Position numbers and translations under genes: made by a program. The notes beneath the pieces were generated by a model, which saw nothing but the letters and a program-made list of their open reading frames with translations, was not told where the DNA came from and ran no database searches. A stretch of 64,000 nt of DNA from Sphingomicrobium sp. XHP0239 (lineage in GTDB: Bacteria > Pseudomonadota > Alphaproteobacteria > Sphingomonadales > Sphingomonadaceae), in NCBI RefSeq assembly GCF_039555325.1, contig NZ_CP154608.1, positions 1,488,001 through 1,552,000 on the forward strand. Reading direction: 5' to 3'. Shown here piece after piece: positions 1-14,801 of the stretch. Numbering within the stretch: the stretch's first letter is position 1; every line of letters begins with the position of its first letter.

Positions 1-3337
<3,337 letters not shown>

Positions 3338-3357
3338 GCGAACAAGGAAAAGACAAG

Positions 3358-7704
<4,347 letters not shown>

Positions 7705-7736
7705 GGGCTTCAGTCCCGACTTCGCCGGCAAAATAG

Positions 7737-7772
7737 AAAAGGGCCCCGGAGAGACGATCTCCGGGGCCCTTT
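7737..7772. terminator. Bidirectional intrinsic terminator after rpoBC
   Basis: A perfect 12-bp GC-rich stem (7741-7752 with 7758-7769) encloses a 5-base loop, with AAAA before and TTT after. It lies between the convergent rpoC and the entericidin gene at 7797, so it can end transcription from both sides. Confidence 0.9.
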
Positions 7773-7796
7773 CTTCGTTCCGACTTGGCGGACGGA

Positions 7797-7940
7797 CTAG
7801 CAATCCTGTCCGTTGATGACCTCTTCACCGCACTCGCCGGCCGACTTGATGTCCTCGCCCAGCCCCTGCACCGCGTTGCAGGCGGCCAGGGCCAGCGCGG
7901 CGACGGTAAGAGCCGAAAGTCTCGCGATCGTTCGTTTCAT
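7797..7940 (-). CDS. Entericidin-like small lipoprotein, copy 1
   Basis: A 47-residue predicted lipoprotein. A short basic N-terminus and hydrophobic stretch lead to a lipobox (LALAAC) at Cys20, followed by NAVQGLGEDIKSAGE, the typical mature sequence of the entericidin A/B family (small cell-envelope lipoproteins, in Enterobacteria an antidote/toxin pair). The tail has two further cysteines (GECGEEVINGQDC), which classical entericidins lack as far as I know. Start chosen at the ATG at 7940 because GAGGAAGC sits just upstream and the signal peptide begins there; an upstream in-frame extension has no signal-like features. A close paralogue is encoded 136 bases upstream on the same strand. Function here is inferred from family only. 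Confidence 0.8.
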   Translation of the reverse strand: MKRTIARLSALTVAALALAACNAVQGLGEDIKSAGECGEEVINGQDC

Positions 7941-8017
7941 TGCTTCCTCGCTACTCGGTGAAACTTGTGATCGCGACGCTGCGGGGAACCGCCTTGCGCC
8001 AAGCTGAACCCGAAACG

Positions 8018-8042
8018 AAAAAGGCCTCGCCGCGAAGGCAAG
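8018..8042 (-). terminator. Weak terminator-like hairpin between the two lipoprotein genes
   Basis: On the minus strand a short GCCT/AGGC stem with an 8-base loop (8024-8039) is followed by five T. The stem is only 4 bp, so termination is uncertain; it would separate the upstream lipoprotein gene (8077-8217) from the downstream one. Confidence 0.3.
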
Positions 8043-8076
8043 CCCTTTCCGCTCCCGAACGAACGGGAAAGCGAGA

Positions 8077-8217
8077 CTAGCAGTCGCGCCCGTCCAGCAC
8101 GTCCTCGCCGCACTCGCCGGCCGAGGAAATATCTTCGCCGACACCCTTCACGGTGTTGCAGCCCGAAATCGCGAACGCACCGCCGAGAAGCGCGGCCAAC
8201 ATCATCTTGCGAAACAT
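8077..8217 (-). CDS. Entericidin-like small lipoprotein, copy 2
   Basis: A 46-residue predicted lipoprotein with a lipobox (AISGC) at Cys20 and a mature part NTVKGVGEDISSAGECGEDV ending in DGRDC. It matches the paralogue at 7797-7940 at most positions after the lipid-modified cysteine, including the two extra cysteines. ATG start at 8217 has an excellent AAAGGAG seven bases upstream. Too short to stand out as a long reading frame, but the start site, lipobox and paralogy together make it convincing. Likely anchored in the envelope; toxin or antitoxin activity is not shown by sequence. Confidence 0.82.
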   Translation of the reverse strand: MFRKMMLAALLGGAFAISGCNTVKGVGEDISSAGECGEDVLDGRDC

Positions 8218-8291
8218 CACTCATTCTCCTTTTTGATGCGCGAAGAACGATACGGTGGCGTAATTGGTTTCCGCGGCGCGATAAAATGACG

Positions 8292-9086
8292 TCAGACCGC
8301 GACCGGCGCCTTGATGTGCGGATGCGGGTCGTAGCCTTCGAACGAGAAGTCGGCGGGCTCGTAATCGAACAGGCCCTGCCCACGGTCCTCGATCCGTAGC
8401 CGTGGCAGGTCGCGCGGTTCGCGCGTCAGCTGTTCGCGCGCCTGGTCGAGATGATTGGAGTAGAGATGCACGTCCCCCCCCGTCCACACGAAGTCGCCCA
8501 CCTCCAGCCCGGTCTCGCGTGCCAGGATGTGCGTCAGCAGCGCGTAACTGGCGATGTTGAACGGGACACCGAGGAACAGGTCGGCGCTGCGTTGATAGAG
8601 CTGCAGGCTCAACTTCCCGTTCGCCACGTGCGTCTGGAACAGGCAATGGCACGGAGCCAGCGCCATCTGCGACAACTCCCCCGGGTTCCATGCGCTGACG
8701 ATCTGGCGGCGGCTCGCCGGGTTCTGGCGGATCTGCTCGACCAGCCCCTCGATCTGGTCGATCGCACCGCCGACGGGTGTTTCCCAGCGTCGCCATTGCT
8801 TGCCATAGACAGGGCCGAGGTCGCCGTTCTCGTCGGCCCATTCGTCCCAGATGCTGACCTTGCGATCCTGCAGCCAGCGGACATTGGTGTCCCCGTTCAG
8901 GAACCACAGCAGCTCGACGATGATCGAACGAAGATGAAGTTTCTTGGTCGTCAGGAGCGGAAAGCCTGCGCCGAGGTCGAACCGCATCTGCGCTCCGAAA
9001 ACACTCAGCGTCCCGACCCCCGTGCGGTCGTCCTGCTCGGCCCCGTCGTCGAGCACCCGTTGCATGAGATCGAGATATGCGCGCAT
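8292..9086 (-). CDS. thyA: Thymidylate synthase
   Basis: Converts dUMP and methylene-tetrahydrofolate to dTMP and dihydrofolate. It is 264 residues, the usual length of the ThyA family. The catalytic cysteine is Cys146 in LAPCHCLFQ, and the dUMP-binding [10 protein letters not shown] and the substrate Asn/His/Tyr segment ([11 protein letters not shown]) are present. Its ATG shares one base with the TGA of the upstream methyltransferase gene (TGATG at 9084-9088), which suggests translational coupling. It is the last gene of the amiC-mrcA-prfB-methyltransferase-thyA run; unlike many genomes, no folA follows. Confidence 0.97.
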   Translation of the reverse strand: MRAYLDLMQRVLDDGAEQDDRTGVGTLSVFGAQMRFDLGAGFPLLTTKKLHLRSIIVELLWFLNGDTNVRWLQDRKVSIWDEWADENGDLGPVYGKQWRRWETPVGGAIDQIEGLVEQIRQNPASRRQIVSAWNPGELSQMALAPCHCLFQTHVANGKLSLQLYQRSADLFLGVPFNIASYALLTHILARETGLEVGDFVWTGGDVHLYSNHLDQAREQLTREPRDLPRLRIEDRGQGLFDYEPADFSFEGYDPHPHIKAPVAV

Positions 9087-9778
9087 CAGTTACACGGCTC
9101 GATCGAGCGAGGTTCGGGCAGGTCGCCGTCGATCCGGAAAGTCGCGAAATAGGCGTTGCCGCCTTCGAGCTGCGTCATGTCGACCCGTGACAGGCCGAGC
9201 GCTCCGAATTCGCAGTCGAGCAAGTCGGGCGGCATCCCGTGCCGCTTCACCGGACGGTCCGCGTCCACCACCACGATCAGCCCGTCGTCGTTCAGCGATT
9301 GGCGAAGGTTCCAGAGGAACTGATAGGGCTCGGTCACTTCGTGATACATGTGGACGAGGAAGATGCGGTCGAAACTCTTGCGCGGCAAGCGCGGATCGTC
9401 GCCCTCGCCCAATCCGACCAGCACGTTCGCTAGCCCCTCGCGCTGAACCCGCTGGGCTAGCGCGTCGCGCACCGAAGGCTGGATATCCTGCGCGACGACC
9501 CTTCCCGACGCTCCGACGCGCGGGCTCAGCCGGACGGTATAATATCCCTCGCCCGCACCGATGTCGGCGACGTTCATGCCTTCCTCGATGCCGGCCAGCT
9601 CCATGACCTGTTCCGCCTCGCCCATCCGGTCGCGTGCATCTTCGGTCGAAAAGCGATCCGACACGATCGAGGCGACGGGACGGTTCAGCGTCGGAAACCC
9701 GTCCTCGTCCACTCGCGGTCCGCGGTCGCAGGCGACGAGCGCGAGTAGCGGCAGCATCGCCGCGATCGCTCTAGGCAT
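9086..9778 (-). CDS. Class I SAM-dependent methyltransferase with a lipoprotein-type N-terminus
   Basis: A 230-residue protein with a Rossmann SAM-binding motif I ([15 protein letters not shown], near residues 70-84) and a typical motif following strand 4 ([12 protein letters not shown]). The substrate cannot be read from sequence. The N-terminus looks like a lipoprotein signal ([19 protein letters not shown]), which would place it in the periplasm, where SAM is not expected; related sphingomonad proteins share this oddity as far as I recall. Start chosen at the ATG at 9778, which overlaps the prfB stop (ATGCCTAG) and has GAGG nine bases upstream; 9787 is an alternative. It lies between prfB and thyA. 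Confidence 0.82.
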   Translation of the reverse strand: MPRAIAAMLPLLALVACDRGPRVDEDGFPTLNRPVASIVSDRFSTEDARDRMGEAEQVMELAGIEEGMNVADIGAGEGYYTVRLSPRVGASGRVVAQDIQPSVRDALAQRVQREGLANVLVGLGEGDDPRLPRKSFDRIFLVHMYHEVTEPYQFLWNLRQSLNDDGLIVVVDADRPVKRHGMPPDLLDCEFGALGLSRVDMTQLEGGNAYFATFRIDGDLPEPRSIEPCN

Positions 9779-10904
9779 CGTCGTCATCCTCGACCTCGAC
9801 CGTCTCGCCCGTGACGCGCTGCGACAGCGCTGCGGCCATGAACTTGTCGAGATCGCCGTCGAGAACGTCGCCCGGCGCGGTCGACACGACACCGGTACGA
9901 AGATCCTTCACCTGCTGATACGGCTGGAGAACGTAGCTGCGGATCTGATGCCCCCATCCGATGTCCGTCTTGGTCGCGTTGGCCGCGTTCGCCTCTTCCT
10001 CGCGGCGCTGCAACTCGGCTTCGTACAGGCGCGCCTTCAGCTGCTTCATCGCCTCGGCCTTGTTCTTGTGCTGCGAGCGCTGCGACTGCGATGCGACGAC
10101 GATGTTGGTGGGGACGTGCGTGATCCGCACCGCGCTGTCGGTCGTATTGATATGCTGCCCGCCCGCACCCGACGCGCGATAGGTATCGATGCGCAGATCG
10201 CTTTCCACGATCTCGATGTCGATGTCGTCGTCGACCTCGGGATAGACCCAGACGCTGGAGAAACTCGTGTGGCGCCGCGCGCTGCTGTCGTAGGGACTGA
10301 TGCGCACCAGCCGATGCACGCCGCTTTCCGTCTTGGCGTAGCCATAGGCATTCTCGCCCTTGAGAAGCAGCGTCGCGGACTTGATCCCCGCCTGTTCGCC
10401 GGCATGGTGATCGACCAGTTCGACCTTCATGCCGCGCCGCTCGGCCCAGCGGGTGTACATGCGCTGGAGCATCTCGGCCCAATCCTGACTCTCGGTCCCG
10501 CCAGCGCCCGCATTGACTTCGACATAGGCATTGTTGCCGTCGGCTTCGCCTGCGAGCAGCGCCTCGACCTTGTCCTTCTCGGCCCGCTCGGCAAGTTGTC
10601 CGAGAGAGGTCAGCGCCTCGCTCACCATGCCATCGTCGCCCTCGGCCTCCGCCATCTCGATCAGTTCGAGCGTGTCGCTGAGTTCGGTTTCGATCCGCCG
10701 CGTCGCGCCGATCGCGCCGTCGAGGCGCGTGCGCTCACGCATCAGCTCCTGCGCCTTTTTGGGGTCCGCCCACAGGTCAGGGTCCTCGGCGGCGGCGTTC
10801 AGTTCGTCGAGACGCTTCTGTGCCTTGTCCCAGTCGATGAATCGACGAAGGAGTTCGGTAGCGGCGTTGATCTGGTCGGCGTGGGCTTGCGCTTCGGCGC
10901 GCAT
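9771..10904 (-). CDS. prfB: Peptide chain release factor 2
   Basis: Recognises UGA/UAA stop codons and triggers peptide release. It is 377 residues with the catalytic GGQ at residues 248-250. The codon-recognition tripeptide is SPY (residues 203-205) instead of the enterobacterial SPF, a variant I believe is common in alphaproteobacteria. The reading frame is continuous from the ATG at 10904 (AGGAA upstream), so the autoregulatory UGA frameshift near codon 26 known from E. coli is absent. It follows mrcA by 35 bases, as part of the amiC-mrcA-prfB order widely seen in alphaproteobacteria. Confidence 0.97.
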   Translation of the reverse strand: MRAEAQAHADQINAATELLRRFIDWDKAQKRLDELNAAAEDPDLWADPKKAQELMRERTRLDGAIGATRRIETELSDTLELIEMAEAEGDDGMVSEALTSLGQLAERAEKDKVEALLAGEADGNNAYVEVNAGAGGTESQDWAEMLQRMYTRWAERRGMKVELVDHHAGEQAGIKSATLLLKGENAYGYAKTESGVHRLVRISPYDSSARRHTSFSSVWVYPEVDDDIDIEIVESDLRIDTYRASGAGGQHINTTDSAVRITHVPTNIVVASQSQRSQHKNKAEAMKQLKARLYEAELQRREEEANAANATKTDIGWGHQIRSYVLQPYQQVKDLRTGVVSTAPGDVLDGDLDKFMAAALSQRVTGETVEVEDDDDA

Positions 10905-10939
10905 GGGAAATTCCTGGAATGGGGTGCTGGGATGCAGCC

Positions 10940-13519
10940 CTAGTAAATCCCGCCCTCCCTTTGCAAGAAATCGCTCTCGTCGGGGGGCGGCGGTGCGGCG
11001 GGTTCGGGGGCCTGGCGAACGACCCGCGGACGGGGGGCGGGCGCCGGTGCTTCGTCTTCTTCCTGCTGCGGACGTCGCGCGCGGAACGAACGACGCGGCT
11101 CGGTCTGCGGCTGGAACGCTTCCCATATAACCGCGCTGTTCTTGACCTCTTCGGTCGGGAAGGCACCGTAGACGCGCTCGCCCGAACGACGATCAATACG
11201 AACCATACGGATGCCCTCGGGCGCAACGAACGGGGTCTTGGGCGCATCTGCGAGCGCCTTTTCCGCGAACATGCGGAATACCGGTCCGGCGATCGAACCG
11301 CCCTGCACCCAGCTTCCGCCCATTTCGCGGTTGTCGTCATAACCGATATAGGTTCCGGTCACGACGTCGGGGGTTCCGCCGACGAACCAGACGTTGGTCG
11401 GCCCGGTGGTGGTCCCGGTCTTGCCGAACAACGGGCGATCGAGACTTGCAAGGCTCTGCGCCGTCCCGCGAGTCACCACGCCTTCAAGGATATGCACCAT
11501 CTGGTAGGCGGCCATCGGATCGACCAGCTGGCGCCCGCGCCGCGGCGGACGCGGCATCGGCCCGCCGTCCCAGTCGGCCGCGTTCAGGCCTTCCATCGCC
11601 TCACCGCGATTGTCCTCGCGATAGATCACTTCGCCTTCGCGGTTCTGGACATAGTCGATCAGGCTGGGACGAAGCTCGCGCCCGTGATTGGCCATGATCG
11701 AATAGGCATTGGTCAGGCCCAGGACCGTCACTTCGCTCGCACCGAGCGCGGTAGAGAGGAACGGTTCGGGCTCGCCGAGGCCGAGTTTCTTCGCGTTGGC
11801 GACGACCTTGCCGATGCCCGTGTCGCTGGCGACGCGGACGGTCATCAGGTTGCGCGACTGCTCGACCCCCCAGCGCATCGTCTTGGGCCCCGAATAACGG
11901 CCGTCGAAATTGCGGAAACACTTCTCGCCCAGGTTCGCGCCCTGCCAGACGCAGAACGGCCCGTCGACGATGGTCGAAGCGGGGGTGTAGCCGTTTTCCA
12001 GTGCGGTCAGGTAGACGATCGGCTTGAACGACGAACCAGGCTGGCGCTGCGCCTGCGTGGCACGGTTGAAGCTGGACCCGCTGACGTCGAACCCGCCCTG
12101 CATCGCCAGGACGCGGCCGGTGTCCACTTCCTGCGCGACGAAGGCGCCGCCGACCAACGGGATCGACCGCAGCGCGTACCGGTTGTTGCCCTCTTCCTTG
12201 ACGGTGATGATCATGCCCGGCGCGAACTGGTCGAAGGCGATGCCGCCGCCGCCGCGCACCGGCATGTTGGCCTCTCCGCGCGAAATGGTGGCGGTCTCGC
12301 CGCCCACGAACCCGATCGTCGCGCTCGACCCGCCCTTCTCGAGCACCACGGCCTTTTTCCAGTCCCCGAACCCGGTGCCGACCTGCGCGATGCGCAACTG
12401 GCTTTCCCAGTCCTGGTCCATGTCCACCGTCAGCCCGAGGTCGCGCCAGCCGCGCGGCCCGTCGAACCGGGCCAGCGCTTCGCGCAACGCCTCGGCCGCG
12501 GCGTCCTGCATCACCGGTTTCATCGAGGTCCGCACCCACAGGCCGCCCGAATAGATTCCGTTCTCGCTGTCCTCGGCGTCCTCGCCGAACCGCTCCAGCA
12601 GGTCGCGGCGCACTTCCTCCAGGAAATAGCCGCCGCGTTCCACGAACGCCTGGCTGGATCCTTGTGGGATCGCGCTCAACTCGACCCCAGCGGCACGTGC
12701 ACGCTCGCCCTCGGAGATATAGTCGTTCGCCGCCATCTGGTTGAGCACGTAATTGCGCCGCGCGGTCGCGCGTGCCTTGTGGCGAACGGGATGATAGTTG
12801 CTCGGGCCCTTGGGGATTGCGGCAAGGTAGGAAACCTCGTGCAGGTCCAGATCGGCGACGTCCTTGTCGAAATAGGCGCGGCTGGCCGCCTGCACGCCAT
12901 AGGCGTTCCGCCCGAGAAAGATCTCGTTGAGATAGAGTGCGAGGATCTCTTCCTTGGTCAGCGTGTCTTCGATCCGAAAGGCGAGCACCGCCTCGCGAAT
13001 CTTGCGCAGGATCGAATAATCGTCATCGCCCGACAGGTTTTTGGCGACTTGCTGGGTGATGGTGGACGACCCGCGCGATCGCCCGCCGCCCGTTACCGTC
13101 TTTACCGTGAATTCGCCGATCGCCGCTACCAGGCCCGGATAATCGATCCCGCCATGCTGGAAGAACGTCTTGTCCTCGGCCGAAATGAACGCCTCGACTA
13201 CTTGGTCGGGATAATCGTCGTAGGACAGTTCGACGCGCCGCTGCCGGGCATAGGTGCCGATCGGCTCGCCGTCGTAACCGCGAACGATGGTCGGCAGATC
13301 GGGGCGATAGGCAAGGATTTCCTCACGGCTCATCGTATTGGCCGCCGCCACCACGAACAACGCGATCAGCACTGCAAATCCCGCGAACATCGCGATGACG
13401 GCCCATCGCACCCAGCGCTTCTCGCGCCACGGGTCCAGACGGCTGTGCACCGCATTGTTGAACGGCACGAGGTTCGGGAGCCGGTCGGCGAGCGCGGCAA
13501 AGTCGGGTTGGCGAAACAT
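10940..13519 (-). CDS. mrcA: Penicillin-binding protein 1A (bifunctional glycosyltransferase/transpeptidase)
   Basis: Inner-membrane enzyme that polymerises glycan strands and cross-links peptides of peptidoglycan; 859 residues. One membrane helix lies near residues 40-60 (WAVIAMFAGFAVLIALFVVA). The glycosyltransferase 51 domain follows with EDKTFFQHGGIDYPGL. The transpeptidase domain shows the three penicillin-binding motifs: SSFK (catalytic serine), SRN and KTG (FGKTGTTTGPTNVW). The C-terminus is Pro/Arg-rich and low in complexity. Start chosen at the ATG at 13519; a TTG further upstream would add an unsupported 26 residues. It lies 58 bases downstream of the amidase gene on the same strand, so both are probably co-transcribed. 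Confidence 0.96.
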   Translation of the reverse strand: MFRQPDFAALADRLPNLVPFNNAVHSRLDPWREKRWVRWAVIAMFAGFAVLIALFVVAAANTMSREEILAYRPDLPTIVRGYDGEPIGTYARQRRVELSYDDYPDQVVEAFISAEDKTFFQHGGIDYPGLVAAIGEFTVKTVTGGGRSRGSSTITQQVAKNLSGDDDYSILRKIREAVLAFRIEDTLTKEEILALYLNEIFLGRNAYGVQAASRAYFDKDVADLDLHEVSYLAAIPKGPSNYHPVRHKARATARRNYVLNQMAANDYISEGERARAAGVELSAIPQGSSQAFVERGGYFLEEVRRDLLERFGEDAEDSENGIYSGGLWVRTSMKPVMQDAAAEALREALARFDGPRGWRDLGLTVDMDQDWESQLRIAQVGTGFGDWKKAVVLEKGGSSATIGFVGGETATISRGEANMPVRGGGGIAFDQFAPGMIITVKEEGNNRYALRSIPLVGGAFVAQEVDTGRVLAMQGGFDVSGSSFNRATQAQRQPGSSFKPIVYLTALENGYTPASTIVDGPFCVWQGANLGEKCFRNFDGRYSGPKTMRWGVEQSRNLMTVRVASDTGIGKVVANAKKLGLGEPEPFLSTALGASEVTVLGLTNAYSIMANHGRELRPSLIDYVQNREGEVIYREDNRGEAMEGLNAADWDGGPMPRPPRRGRQLVDPMAAYQMVHILEGVVTRGTAQSLASLDRPLFGKTGTTTGPTNVWFVGGTPDVVTGTYIGYDDNREMGGSWVQGGSIAGPVFRMFAEKALADAPKTPFVAPEGIRMVRIDRRSGERVYGAFPTEEVKNSAVIWEAFQPQTEPRRSFRARRPQQEEDEAPAPAPRPRVVRQAPEPAAPPPPDESDFLQREGGIY

Positions 13520-13577
13520 CGGCGACGTTCTAGCGCGCGCAGTTTGACCGCACAATGAACCGTTTGGTCGATATGGA

Positions 13578-14465
13578 TCAGGACGAACGGCGGGCAAGGT
13601 CCGCTTCGATCGCCGAGGCCAGCGCCTCGGCCAGCGGTGCGCGGCCTTCCTTGCTGCGAAGGCGAGCCTCGTCCTCGCGGTTCGAAAGATAACCAGCCTC
13701 GACCAGAACGCCGGGCACCTGCCCGAAACGAAGCACGTAGAAATTGGCGAACTGGTGCGGCGTGGGACGCAGCGGCACGCCGCTCCCCTCCCCCGCCCGC
13801 CGCAGGATGGCGCGAGCGAAGGCCGCGCTCATCGCCATCTGGTCGCGTAGTGCCAGGTCGGTCAGCAGGAATTCGACCGGCGCGTTGGCATCGGACAGCA
13901 CGCGGCCGACGCGCTCCGCCTCCGCGGCGGCAAGTTCGGCCGCCTCGGTCGTGGATGCGATGTCGGCCAGCGAATAGACGGTCACCCCCGTCGCCCCCGC
14001 ATTGGGCGCAGCATCCATATGGATCGACAGGAACAGGTCGGGCGAAAGCCGCCGCGTCAGGTCGGCGCGCTGATCGAGGCTCAACGTCGTATCGCCCTCG
14101 CGGGTCAGCGCGCTGCGAACGCGCCCGCGTTCCTCCAGAATGGCCTGGACCTCGCGCGCCAGTGCCAGCGTCAGCGCTTTCTCGCTCGCCCCGCCCACGC
14201 CCTGCGCACCCCCGTCGCGCCCACCATGTCCCGGATCGATAAGCACGAGCGGCGCATCGGGCGAACGCGCCTCGTGGATCGTTATGTCGTCGAGCGGCAC
14301 CTGCAAGTCGACGCGCAGACCCCCGCGCCGCGCTTCGCCGATGACGGCCGACGATGCTTCCGTCCGATCATCGCCCGGCGTCTCCGTCGCGGTGGACAGC
14401 CACCACAACAGCCCCGCCACGACGACGAGCGCAACGGCGAGAAGGAAAACGAAACGGCGCGGCAT
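13578..14465 (-). CDS. amiC: N-acetylmuramoyl-L-alanine amidase (Amidase_3 family)
   Basis: Zinc amidase that splits the amide bond between muramic acid and the stem peptide during cell separation. An N-terminal membrane anchor or signal (FVFLLAVALVVVAGLLWWL) is followed by the catalytic domain with LVLIDPGHGGRDGGA (first zinc His), a glutamate in the next helix, FLSIHMDA (second zinc His), and a late VLVEAGYLSN carrying the catalytic Glu. The start is not certain: ATG 14465 opens directly on the anchor but has no clear ribosome site, while ATG 14525 adds 20 polar residues. It heads the minus-strand run into mrcA and is divergent from rne. Confidence 0.93.
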   Translation of the reverse strand: MPRRFVFLLAVALVVVAGLLWWLSTATETPGDDRTEASSAVIGEARRGGLRVDLQVPLDDITIHEARSPDAPLVLIDPGHGGRDGGAQGVGGASEKALTLALAREVQAILEERGRVRSALTREGDTTLSLDQRADLTRRLSPDLFLSIHMDAAPNAGATGVTVYSLADIASTTEAAELAAAEAERVGRVLSDANAPVEFLLTDLALRDQMAMSAAFARAILRRAGEGSGVPLRPTPHQFANFYVLRFGQVPGVLVEAGYLSNREDEARLRSKEGRAPLAEALASAIEADLARRSS

Positions 14466-14801
14466 GAACGCGGGTTTAGCATGACGCGGAAAAGCATGGC
14501 GATGCTTATTGTCACTGTTTGGCATGGATGCTACGCCTCGGTTTCCTGCAACGGCTCCACACGGGCGCTGTTTCGGGAACGAGGAACGGCCATTCCGGCC
14601 CGACCCGAACCCAACGAGGTTGACGCTACATGAGCCCGACGACAGCCCTCAGCGCGATTGCCCACCGGCCGCGCGGCGCGTCGCTCATGCACGCAGCAGC
14701 AATTTTTCACACATCTGCGCCCGCCGACCGCACGGTCCCGGGCGCTTTTTCAATGCCACCGCGATGCGTAGCGACGCCGCCCGGTGGCCGGAGAACGTCC
14801 A
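14466..14801. other. Divergent amiC/rne intergenic region
   Basis: About 336 bases between amiC and rne. It must hold promoters for both directions, but I see no convincing sigma-70 hexamer pair. The only clear structure is the terminator-like hairpin at 14717-14750. Open frames that start here on the plus strand have no family features and overlap rne out of frame. Confidence 0.6.
14717..14750 (+). promoter_or_regulatory. Terminator-like hairpin in the rne leader
   Basis: GCGCCCG (14717-14723) pairs with CGGGCGC (14739-14745), with an inner GACC/GGTC stem, and is followed immediately by five T. It points toward rne and lies about 50 bases before its start codon, so it could be an attenuator or the structured 5' UTR through which RNase E levels feed back on rne mRNA, as known in E. 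coli. The regulatory role is inference. Confidence 0.55.

Noticed and set aside
9771..10904. Programmed frameshift in prfB
   Set aside because: The gene is open in one frame from its ATG and no early in-frame TGA exists.
10919..13558. An 879-codon open frame antisense to mrcA, and similar ones antisense to prfB and rne
   Set aside because: Same codon-bias shadow; mrcA, prfB and rne carry all expected motifs.
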